From: Arcobacteraceae bacterium
GTDB lineage: Bacteria > Campylobacterota > Campylobacteria > Campylobacterales > Arcobacteraceae
Assembly (NCBI GenBank): GCA_028687375.1
Contig: JAQUAG010000003.1
Location: 1 to 64,000 of the forward strand
Direction: 5' to 3'
DNA length: 64,000 nt
Of this stretch, positions 56,429-64,000 are shown piece by piece. The position numbers were made by a program, and so were the translations under genes. The notes beneath the pieces are model-generated. The model was not told the origin of the DNA. It searched no databases and saw only the letters and a program-made list of their open reading frames with translations. The first letter of the stretch is position 1. The number at the start of each line of letters is the position of its first letter.

Positions 56429-57734
56429 TACTACACTCCCCTTTTTCATTTATTTCCCAAGTTACGATAGCATTTCTATGATATACAGATTCAACACCAA
56501 TAACTGAAGTTTCTTCATCAATTGTAGGTTGAACATTACCCATATCATCATAAGATCTACTTGCAAGTAATAGTGGTTTACCGTCCCATTTAGTAACATA
56601 ACTAAATCTAGTCCACGCTTTTGGCAATACAAGACCTTTTAATTTAGCTTCTACCCAGTTATTTCCACCATCGAAAGTTAAATCAACACCTTTAATAGTC
56701 CCTTGACCAGACCAAGCAAGACCTTCAATCTCTACCATCTCTCCAACCTTAAGTTCAGTCCATGGTTTTTCAGGACATGGGCTAATAACAACTGAATTTA
56801 CTTCATTTGCCCAGAAATATTGGATAGCTTTTCCACTATGTTGTAACATTGTATATTTTGAAGTTTCCTCTTTTGAATGCCATGGTTTATCTGAGAATTC
56901 TAATCTTTTTAACCATTTAGTATTTAAGTTACCTTCCCAACCTGGAACTAATAATCTTAAAGGATAGCCTTGCTCTGGTCTTAATGCTTCACCATTTTGT
57001 CCCCATACAAGCATTGCATCATCAAGTGCTTTTTCAACTGGTATAGTTCTTGGATTTCCTGCATTATCAGAACCTTCAGCAAGCATCCATACAGCATCAT
57101 CAGCAAGACCAATATCATCTAAAACAGTCTTCAGCATAACACCTGTCCACATAGCACAACTCATCATCCCTTTTAAGAATTGAGTATTATTGAACTGTGG
57201 TCCTCTCCAGTCTGTTGAACCATTTGCTGGACACTCAATAAAGTAAATTCTACTTTCACTTGGATATTTTTTCAAATCATCAAGTGTAAAAACAACTTCT
57301 CTTTTCACTTTTCCATGAATCATAAGTCTGAACTCATTTGGATCAACATGTGCTGTTCCACCATGATTTCTTGTAAAAAATAACCCATTTGGAGTAATTA
57401 TCCCTTCAGATTCATGTACTGGACACATAGAAACAGATGCATACATATCACCAGATGATAGTAAGTCTGTAGTTCTTCTTACATTGTTATGCTCATATGG
57501 AGATGGCATTCCATAAGGATTCTTTGTAACCAAATCACCTAGTTTTGTCCCCCAAGGTGCCTCTTCAATTATCGCTTTATCATCAGCTCTAAGACTAACT
57601 GGTGACAATACTTGTGCTGCAGCAACTGCACCAACTGAATACACCGCTGTTTTTTTAAAAAATTCTCTTCTACTATTTGGCATTTCTGCTTGAGTAGTTA
57701 AGTCTTTTTTAAAGATTTCGCTTATTTTCTTCAT
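56400..57734 (-). CDS. soxC: SoxC, molybdenum subunit of sulfur dehydrogenase
   Basis: A 444-residue sulfite-oxidase-family protein that removes six electrons from SoxY-bound sulfur with SoxD. A twin-arginine signal (SRREFFKKTA, Arg 22-23) follows a cytosolic 18-residue lead. The molybdopterin-ligating cysteine is Cys168 in YFIECPANGSTDWRG. Further segments are LRLLVPGWEGNLNTKWLKRLE and the C-terminal dimerisation domain (WSGQGTIKGVDLTFDGGNNW). Its presence means sulfane sulfur can be fully oxidised rather than stored. Confidence 0.95.
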   Translation of the reverse strand: MKKISEIFKKDLTTQAEMPNSRREFFKKTAVYSVGAVAAAQVLSPVSLRADDKAIIEEAPWGTKLGDLVTKNPYGMPSPYEHNNVRRTTDLLSSGDMYASVSMCPVHESEGIITPNGLFFTRNHGGTAHVDPNEFRLMIHGKVKREVVFTLDDLKKYPSESRIYFIECPANGSTDWRGPQFNNTQFLKGMMSCAMWTGVMLKTVLDDIGLADDAVWMLAEGSDNAGNPRTIPVEKALDDAMLVWGQNGEALRPEQGYPLRLLVPGWEGNLNTKWLKRLEFSDKPWHSKEETSKYTMLQHSGKAIQYFWANEVNSVVISPCPEKPWTELKVGEMVEIEGLAWSGQGTIKGVDLTFDGGNNWVEAKLKGLVLPKAWTRFSYVTKWDGKPLLLASRSYDDMGNVQPTIDEETSVIGVESVYHRNAIVTWEINEKGECSNVHIRKHKA

Positions 57735-58100
57735 TGTTCCTCCTATATTTTAGTAATTCACTTACCACTAAGAACGGAGATTATAGTAAAAAAATATTTC
57801 GATTGTCAAGGAATTTATCTAAATAAAAATATTATTTTCTCTTATAAAATATAAAATTAATAAATAATATAAGATATAGTTTTTATTTTGTTTTTCTAGT
57901 TTAATAAAATTATTATATTTCTCAAAAAAGTACTTATTTTATGGTACTTGACAGCTATGTATAAAGAGAATTTATGAAAATAATAGATTAATCTTTTAAT
58001 AAAAATACTTCTATTTTTTTATTAAAATTGCCTCAAAAAGTAACACATCATTTATTTTGTTATGGTAATATTTTACAATTTTTAAAATAGGTGATAAAAA
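57735..58100. other. intergenic region between soxC and the MOSC gene
   Basis: About 366 AT-rich bases holding the soxC promoter and, near the right end, a presumptive promoter for the divergent MOSC gene (TACAAT at about 58073). A small inverted repeat AAGTAC-10-GTACTT lies at 57928-57949. No reading frame is convincing. Confidence 0.6.
57780..57809 (-). promoter_or_regulatory. soxCD promoter
   Basis: On the minus strand TTGACA (57804-57809), 18 bases, TATAAT (57780-57785), then CTCCGTTCTTAGTGG. The bases before the -35 are ATTCC. Very like the soxX promoter in spacing and flanks, which points to shared control. Confidence 0.85.
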
Positions 58101-58526
58101 ATGTACAACAAAATCTTAAAATTATTCATAGCAAATAAAGAAACAAAACAGATGGATGAAAAAAAAGAGCTTCAGCTAGAAATCGGTGGAATAATCGATG
58201 ATAAATATTTCGGAAGAGAAAATAGAGAAATTTTACTCACAAGTGTAGCTGGATATGAATTAGCTTTAAAAAATAATATTCCCATGGTATATGGAACTTT
58301 AGGGGAAAACATCCTAACTGATATGAATACTAAAACCTTGCAATTAGGAGACAAACTCAAAATAGCAGATGCGCTACTTGAAGTAAGTATGCTTTGTCCT
58401 GTTTGTACCCATCTTTCAGTCATCAAAAAAGAACTCCCTAATCTTATAAAAGAGGATAGAGGGATTTTTCTAAAAGTGATAAATGGTGGGGAAATATCAC
58501 TGAACGATACAATTCAATTATTATAA
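58101..58526 (+). CDS. MOSC-domain protein
   Basis: A 141-residue stand-alone MOSC domain. Seen are GRENREILLTSVAGYELA, GTLGENILTD, LQLGDKLKIADALLEVSMLCPVC with the conserved cysteine, and RGIFLKVINGGEISLNDTI. MOSC domains bind molybdenum cofactor or sulfur in known family members. Being divergent from soxC, a role in handling the cofactor is possible but unproven. Confidence 0.85.
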   Translation: MYNKILKLFIANKETKQMDEKKELQLEIGGIIDDKYFGRENREILLTSVAGYELALKNNIPMVYGTLGENILTDMNTKTLQLGDKLKIADALLEVSMLCPVCTHLSVIKKELPNLIKEDRGIFLKVINGGEISLNDTIQLL

Positions 58527-60407
58527 ATAATTCTCTTTTGTATCGCTAAAATCTATTTGTGTTCCCATTGTTTTATATTTATCAAAATAATATGTCACAA
58601 AACTTTTGAGATTTTCATTGTTTGGAAGAAAATAATTTGTCTCTTTTTTTGCAAATTGATGAAGCCATAAAGTTGCATCTTGTTTAGTTAAATAATGATT
58701 TGCTAAAGATGAATATGTTGAGATATACCAATCTTTCAAAGTTTTTATAGCATTTTCACTTTTATCAATCAAAAGTTCCTCTTTCTCTTTATTAAAAGAT
58801 AAAACACCACATTCAAAAAGCCCACTTAAATGGATAAGTCCCTCACAATAATATGGTTGTACTTCATCAACTTCCATCCAACCAATAAGTCCAACTGCTC
58901 GTTTAATTGTATCGCTTATCACAAATCTTTCAAGCTCTACCTCATCACTATTTCTATCCATAAAAAATGAAACTAATCCACCTGTTGTTGCTTTAAACTC
59001 TTCTATATTTTTAAAGTTTCCAGTTTTATTCATCACACTTTCACTTGTCTCATCACACCATAAAATGTGTCCAAATTCATGTCCAATTGTTGTAATATCA
59101 TATACTCTATGCCAATCAGAACTATTTTTAAATAAAAAATTTCGCTCTTGCGTTAAAAATTCTTGTCCAAAAATATCAGTTGAAAGTTTTAAAAATGGTT
59201 TTGCTCTTTGTGTTTGAAGTATCTCATCACTAAAAGCAAATATCTTTTTACCAAGCTCTTTTGATATTTTTTCATCGTTTGGTACAACTTGAGCTGAAAA
59301 AAGTCCATTGTATTCTGCTCCAAAAAAGAGTGCAGGACGACCTATATAAAGTTGTACTTTATCTAAACTTTTTTGGCAAAAATCGAAAGTTGTTTTGTAT
59401 TTTTCTTCACTATCAATAGCTTTATAAAGCTCATTTGACATATTTTTGAGTTTTTTTGCTCGTTGATTTTCACTTTGATATGTTGGATTTGAAAGTCGAA
59501 TATCCCACTCCAAGGCAACTGCTTTTCTATAATGATCTTCATAATATTCAAGTGGATGCCCAATTTGGATAGGACTCGTTATCTCCATCCAAGCCCTATC
59601 TACTTCACTCCAATAATGTACCAATCTATCTGGACGTTTTTCACTAAAAGCTGTGATTAATGACTGAATATATTTTACATATTGCCATTTTTGACCATAC
59701 ACTTCATCTTCGAGTTCTATTAAAGTATCGCTAAATTCTTCTAACGCATCAACAACCCCTAACACCTCTTTTCTAAATGCTTTAATATAAGCTTCACTTT
59801 TATATCCAATAGTATCTTCGCCATCCTCTTTTACAAGTACACTATAACTTCTATCAGCTACTAAATCATCATGCCCTAAATCAAAAAGATTATTTTTTTC
59901 TAAATACTCCATAACTTTTTCATCATTTCCAAATTTAGCCAATAACTCTTTATTTATTCCATTGATAATATGAGCTGTCCAACTACTTTGCCAAACTGTC
60001 ATACTAAGTCCAACATTGTAAACACCTTTAAATATCTCTCTATAAAATGGTGTTAGAAGATTTTCTTTTTGAATAAATTCTATTGTTTCATTATGGTAGT
60101 CATTCCAAAAGTTTGCTACAAATTTATAAGCCGTCTCAACTAAAGAGATTATTTCTATATCACTTAGTTCCCTTTTTTTTAAAACTTGCACAAAACTATC
60201 ATCTCTTAAACTTACAAGTCTGCCTACAAGTGCAACTCGTAAATCATCACTCATAGAAAGTCCAAGTTGTTTTGCCATCGCATCAATGATTTCTAGTTTT
60301 TCAAACTGATTATTTTCTAAAAATTGGTAAAGCTTATTAACCTCTTTTTTCTTTTCGCTTAAATAATCATATACTACTTGTACATCACTTAAAAATTTAT
60401 CTTTCAT
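58521..60407 (-). CDS. ciaB: CiaB-like protein with a zinc metallopeptidase motif
   Basis: A 628-residue soluble protein matching the invasion antigen B family by length and overall pattern, known from Campylobacter and Arcobacter. No signal peptide. It carries HEFGH at residues 443-447 (TTIGHEFGHILW) and a downstream acidic segment NIEEFKATTGG (Glu 469/470), the spacing of gluzincin-type metallopeptidases and reminiscent of dipeptidyl peptidase III. In free-living relatives its role need not be invasion. Its 3' end overlaps the MOSC gene by six bases on the other strand. Confidence 0.8.
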   Translation of the reverse strand: MKDKFLSDVQVVYDYLSEKKKEVNKLYQFLENNQFEKLEIIDAMAKQLGLSMSDDLRVALVGRLVSLRDDSFVQVLKKRELSDIEIISLVETAYKFVANFWNDYHNETIEFIQKENLLTPFYREIFKGVYNVGLSMTVWQSSWTAHIINGINKELLAKFGNDEKVMEYLEKNNLFDLGHDDLVADRSYSVLVKEDGEDTIGYKSEAYIKAFRKEVLGVVDALEEFSDTLIELEDEVYGQKWQYVKYIQSLITAFSEKRPDRLVHYWSEVDRAWMEITSPIQIGHPLEYYEDHYRKAVALEWDIRLSNPTYQSENQRAKKLKNMSNELYKAIDSEEKYKTTFDFCQKSLDKVQLYIGRPALFFGAEYNGLFSAQVVPNDEKISKELGKKIFAFSDEILQTQRAKPFLKLSTDIFGQEFLTQERNFLFKNSSDWHRVYDITTIGHEFGHILWCDETSESVMNKTGNFKNIEEFKATTGGLVSFFMDRNSDEVELERFVISDTIKRAVGLIGWMEVDEVQPYYCEGLIHLSGLFECGVLSFNKEKEELLIDKSENAIKTLKDWYISTYSSLANHYLTKQDATLWLHQFAKKETNYFLPNNENLKSFVTYYFDKYKTMGTQIDFSDTKENYL

Positions 60408-60430
60408 ATTGCCCTCTAATTTTTTTATTT

Positions 60431-61132
60431 TTATTTTTGAGTTTTTATCAAAAACTCTTCAAATTCTACTATCTCTTTTTCTCTTCCCAAAATAACAATA
60501 ATATCACCAGCATCCAACTTATGATTTATTCCTCTAGAAGAAAATGTAAATTCATGACTTAATTCTTTATCTTGAATACCTAATAAAAGTAAATTAAACT
60601 GCTTCAATTCTACAAGTTCTTTTGAATACTTTCCATCTAATATACTATTCTCTAAAATCAAAATCTCTTTCACTAATAATCCAGAATGTCCATACAAAAT
60701 CCCATCCATAATACTAAGTGAAATTGGCTTATCAAGTTGTCTAAAAATTCGTAAACCCGTTGTTTCACTAGGATTTATACAAACTGTCGCTCCAGCTAAA
60801 TGTAACTTTTTCTCTTCATTTAAATCATTTGCTAAAGTCATTATTCGTAACTCTTTATTTAAACTTCTAGCACTTAGGGTCACAAATAGATTTCTATTAA
60901 ATTCATTATGAACACAAAAAATAATCTCTATAGCATCGGTGTTGATACCTAAAGACAAAAGCTCTTTATCATCATAACACTCAAAATCGTAAATATTAGT
61001 TGTGTAGTTATCTTTTATAGCAAACTGCCGAATAGCGCCAATAGGTTCAATTATAGCAAACTCATATTGTTCCTCTTGCAATTTTGAAGCTATCTCTGCT
61101 GCAAGCTTACTATATCCAAATATTAGTACCAT
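60431..61132 (-). CDS. TrkA-type RCK protein, partner of the K+ channel
   Basis: A 233-residue cytosolic protein with an N-terminal Rossmann-like TrkA-N domain ([34 protein letters not shown]) and a C-terminal TrkA-C domain (LVELKQFNLLLLGI, LDAGDIIVILG). It has no membrane segment. Its start codon overlaps the stop of the channel gene by one base, so the two are made together, and it probably joins the channel's gating ring. Confidence 0.8.
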   Translation of the reverse strand: MVLIFGYSKLAAEIASKLQEEQYEFAIIEPIGAIRQFAIKDNYTTNIYDFECYDDKELLSLGINTDAIEIIFCVHNEFNRNLFVTLSARSLNKELRIMTLANDLNEEKKLHLAGATVCINPSETTGLRIFRQLDKPISLSIMDGILYGHSGLLVKEILILENSILDGKYSKELVELKQFNLLLLGIQDKELSHEFTFSSRGINHKLDAGDIIVILGREKEIVEFEEFLIKTQK

Positions 61133-62691
61133 TATTTTGCCCTTTGAAGATATTTTTTAAATTCTGCTATTGTTTTTTCATACCCAATCACCACTAAAAA
61201 ATCTTTTTCTCGTATGGTAATACTCTCTTTATTTGGATTGAAAATAAATTTCTTTTTATCTTTATCATTTGTAAGTCCCACAAAAGTAAGATTAAACCTA
61301 TCAAAACTAATATCACTTAACTTTTTACCTACAAAAAGTGAGTTTTGAAAAATTTCCACTTCATTGATAACTGCACCTTTATAATCTGTAAGAATATCAT
61401 CAATAGCTTCATAAGCAATAGGAGCTTTAATAAAGCCAATAGCAACTTTTGCTAATAGGTCATTTGACATTATCAACTCATTTGCACCAGCAATTTTAAG
61501 CTTCTCTTTTGTTCTTTGTCTATTACATTTTGAAATTATTTGGATGTTTGGATTTAAACTTCTGATAGCCAAAATAATTGAAAGATTAATCGTATCATCT
61601 TCAGTTAAAATAACAACCGATTTGATATTTGTATTCAATCCAATTTTTTCTAACAAATCAATATCACTTGCATCGTCTTTGATAATATTTACACTATGAA
61701 GCTCAGCTTGATGAAACACTTCAGGATTTGGGTCTATCACAAGTACACGATGGCTATTTTTAAGTAAATTTTCCACAAGCATATGCCCAGCTTTCCCAAA
61801 ACCACATACCAAAATATATTTTTTTGATTTATTGATACTTGTTAAAGTTTTTGTTTTTTTAATCAAATCTAATTTATCAGACATAGCACTTGTAACAATC
61901 GCAGTAAAAAATGCAGCAACTGCAATTCCAGCGACAATCAAAATAAGCACAACCAATCTACCAGCTTCAGAATGTGGTGTAATATCCCCATATCCAATAG
62001 TAGCTACTGTTATAAATGACCAATAAACAGAATCAGCAAACGAATTTACATTATGATTGACATCTCCACCCTCATAGATATAAAATACAATTGCAGCAAA
62101 AAATACAACCAATAGGTAAAGCCCTAATAACATTATCAATTCTGTTTTTTTTTCGACAAATATTTTTATAAATTGATGGAGTGAACTTGAATATCGAAGC
62201 ACTTTAAAAAGTCTAAAAAGTAAAAATATTCTTAAGATTCTAAGAGGTCTATATGATGGTAAGATGGCTAAAATATCGATTATTGAACTAAGGGAGAAAA
62301 CATACGATATCTTTTCTTGAAAAATAATTTTCAAAGAGTGACTCAACTTAAATGGTATATTGAGATATTGTGATTCTTCGTAATCTTTTATGATTTGTTT
62401 ATGGGATTCATAGCTTAAAATATACCTGCCAATATATTCTATGATAAATACAGTAACAGCAAAATATTCATAATAAATAAGATTTTCATCCACTGCATGA
62501 CGAACTTCATAAACTAATATTCCCACCGTTGTAATAACTAAAAAAACAATAAACAGATCAAAAAACTTTTTGTATCTTGAATATTCATTTTCAAGAATAT
62601 TAACTAAAAAAGTTCTAAACCTATGATAAGAGTTAGAACTTTCTATAGAATAAGCTAGTTTTACAACTTTAAGGGAAAAGTGATTAGACAT
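61132..62691 (-). CDS. kch: voltage-sensor-type K+ channel with RCK domain
   Basis: A 519-residue channel. The N-terminal half has six membrane segments including an S4-like arginine-rich helix ([20 protein letters not shown]) and the pore with the K+ selectivity filter TIGYGD. The second half is a TrkA-N domain ([20 protein letters not shown]) and a TrkA-C domain ([25 protein letters not shown]). It would mediate gated K+ flow across the inner membrane. Overlaps leuA by eight bases at its start and the RCK gene at its end. Confidence 0.88.
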   Translation of the reverse strand: MSNHFSLKVVKLAYSIESSNSYHRFRTFLVNILENEYSRYKKFFDLFIVFLVITTVGILVYEVRHAVDENLIYYEYFAVTVFIIEYIGRYILSYESHKQIIKDYEESQYLNIPFKLSHSLKIIFQEKISYVFSLSSIIDILAILPSYRPLRILRIFLLFRLFKVLRYSSSLHQFIKIFVEKKTELIMLLGLYLLVVFFAAIVFYIYEGGDVNHNVNSFADSVYWSFITVATIGYGDITPHSEAGRLVVLILIVAGIAVAAFFTAIVTSAMSDKLDLIKKTKTLTSINKSKKYILVCGFGKAGHMLVENLLKNSHRVLVIDPNPEVFHQAELHSVNIIKDDASDIDLLEKIGLNTNIKSVVILTEDDTINLSIILAIRSLNPNIQIISKCNRQRTKEKLKIAGANELIMSNDLLAKVAIGFIKAPIAYEAIDDILTDYKGAVINEVEIFQNSLFVGKKLSDISFDRFNLTFVGLTNDKDKKKFIFNPNKESITIREKDFLVVIGYEKTIAEFKKYLQRAK

Positions 62692-64000
62692 TATGCAATT
62701 GATTTTTAGAAAGTAAATTTTTCATTGATAAATAACTATTTAAAGCACTTATATATGCTTTTGCACTAGCTAACATCGTATCTATGCTCAATCCATGCCC
62801 AATCATTGCAGGGTTGTGATTGTCAAAAACAACTTTACAAGTTACTTTAGCTAATGCATCTTGACCTTCACTCACAGCTTTAACTGTATAATCATTTAAG
62901 ACACCTTTGTATCCCGTGATTCTATCAATTGTTTTGAAAATAGCATCGATTGTACCATCACCAATAGCAGCATCAGTGTACTCTTTTCCCTCAAATTTAA
63001 CACACACTGCAGCACTAGGCACTCCATTTGAACAATCAGCAATTTGCAATGAAATCAACTCATAAGTGACATTTGTTGATAATTTTTCATCTGTGATAAT
63101 CATTCTGATATCATCATCTGAAATCTCTTTTTTCTTATCACAAATATTTTTGAAACTCTCAAATGTTTTATTTAACTCTTCATCACTTAAATTATCAATT
63201 CCCATAGAAACTAACTTATCTTTAAATGCCGCTCGACCTGAGTGTTTTCCTAAAACTATTGAGTTGTTTTTTTCAATTCCAATATCTTCAGGTCGTATAA
63301 TCTCATAAGTTTCACTATGTTTTAAAACACCATCTTGATGGATACCACTCTCATGTGAAAATGCATTTTTTCCAACGATTGCTTTGTTTGGTTGAGGCTC
63401 AATACCAGTAATTGTAGCAACTAATTTACTAGCTTTCATAATCTCTTTTGTATTGATATTGGTATCAAATCCACCAAACATATCTTTTCGTGTTTTTAAA
63501 ACCATCACAATCTCTTCCATTGCTGCATTTCCAGCTCTCTCACCTAAACCATTTATCGTACACTCAACTTGTCTAGCCCCAGCGTCAATTCCAGCTAATG
63601 TATTTGCAACCGCTAAACCTAAATCGTTGTGATTGTGTAAAGAGATAATTGCTCGACCATTTATATAGGTATGTAACTCTTTCACCATCGCATAAATCTC
63701 ATTTGGTAATCTATACCCAACAGTATCAGGTAAATTAATTGTTCTTGCCCCCGCACTTATAACTGCATCGATTATCTCTTTCATAAAAGGGATTTCACTT
63801 CTCCCTGCATCTTCTAAAGAAAACTCTACATCATCGACAAAAGTTTTTGCATAAGTTACCGCGTTTACAGCTTTTTTAATCACTTCATTTGGAGCCATTT
63901 TTAATTTGTACTGCATATGGATTGGACTTGTTGCTATAAAAGTATGGATTCTATTCATTTTTGCACTTTGAACTGCTAATCCAGCTTGTTTGATATCATT
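62684..64000 (-). CDS. leuA: 2-isopropylmalate synthase, cut by the right window edge
   Basis: First committed step of leucine synthesis. The gene is read through the right edge, so its N-terminus lies outside. Visible are [76 protein letters not shown], and a full C-terminal regulatory domain for leucine feedback ([29 protein letters not shown]). The internal Met at 63958 is not the start. Its stop overlaps the channel gene. Confidence 0.95.
   Translation of the reverse strand, partial: NDIKQAGLAVQSAKMNRIHTFIATSPIHMQYKLKMAPNEVIKKAVNAVTYAKTFVDDVEFSLEDAGRSEIPFMKEIIDAVISAGARTINLPDTVGYRLPNEIYAMVKELHTYINGRAIISLHNHNDLGLAVANTLAGIDAGARQVECTINGLGERAGNAAMEEIVMVLKTRKDMFGGFDTNINTKEIMKASKLVATITGIEPQPNKAIVGKNAFSHESGIHQDGVLKHSETYEIIRPEDIGIEKNNSIVLGKHSGRAAFKDKLVSMGIDNLSDEELNKTFESFKNICDKKKEISDDDIRMIITDEKLSTNVTYELISLQIADCSNGVPSAAVCVKFEGKEYTDAAIGDGTIDAIFKTIDRITGYKGVLNDYTVKAVSEGQDALAKVTCKVVFDNHNPAMIGHGLSIDTMLASAKAYISALNSYLSMKNLLSKNQLHNV

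Overview
This AT-rich 64 kb window looks like core chromosome of a free-living, sulfur-oxidising member of the Campylobacterota, most likely an Arcobacteraceae relative. That placement is inference from several signs: the gene block accD-thiE-rlmH-dksA-(membrane protein)-dus, an ATPase gene next to rnhB upstream of the S10 operon, a three-gene petABC operon with a dihaem cytochrome c1, a CiaB-type protein, and a Sox pathway with SoxCD. No complete mobile element, CRISPR array or rRNA gene is visible.

Layout. 1-5010 (minus): S10 ribosomal protein operon from rplN (cut by the window edge) back to rpsJ, with a clear promoter. 5091-10251: ATPase, rnhB, a YeiH-type transporter and alaS. 10413-18174 (plus): trxA, trxB, dapB, purF, a YhcC-type radical SAM protein, the bc1 complex (petABC) and a small cytochrome c'-like protein. 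18270-21614: rsmE, a small membrane protein, moaA, queC and a very short flagellar rod/hook-family protein. 21653-22779: a decayed tyrosine-recombinase relic abutting a Pro-His-Arg-Leu tRNA cluster. 22848-32168: thiG, nnr, a SUI1-family protein, nrdAB with a C-N hydrolase and a VF530 protein, a 48-residue hyperacidic protein, a chemoreceptor and an odd tRNA-Glu. 32235-44116: trpA, panB, a periplasmic metallo-beta-lactamase-fold protein, metK with a strange repeated leader, accD-thiE-rlmH-dksA-membrane protein-dus-tilS, and the convergent def-clpP-tig unit. 44237-48501: a CsgG-like lipoprotein, a membrane protein, a UvrD-like helicase and a periplasmic thioredoxin-fold protein. 48515-57809 (minus): the Sox region. 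58101-64000: a MOSC protein, CiaB, a K+ channel with a partner RCK protein, and leuA (cut by the window edge).

How the genes fit together. The Sox region encodes periplasmic thiosulfate oxidation: SoxYZ carries the sulfur, SoxXA loads it, SoxB hydrolyses sulfate off, and SoxCD oxidises the sulfane sulfur; electrons would leave through cytochromes. It is split into at least three units by two good terminators: soxCD; soxXYZA plus an unassigned lipoprotein; and soxB plus two NosL-domain proteins. The promoters in front of soxC and soxX are nearly superimposable. moaA and the MOSC protein fit the molybdenum-cofactor need of SoxC.

Most noteworthy: six copies of a TGGAAAACAA unit with mirrored spacing at the metK start, creating start codons in all three frames; a 48-residue protein with 60% acidic and no basic residues; a 101-residue protein carrying only the two terminal motifs of flagellar rod proteins; related NosL-domain proteins in the sox cluster with an added haem-less cytochrome-like segment; and a tRNA-Glu with C instead of U at position 33.
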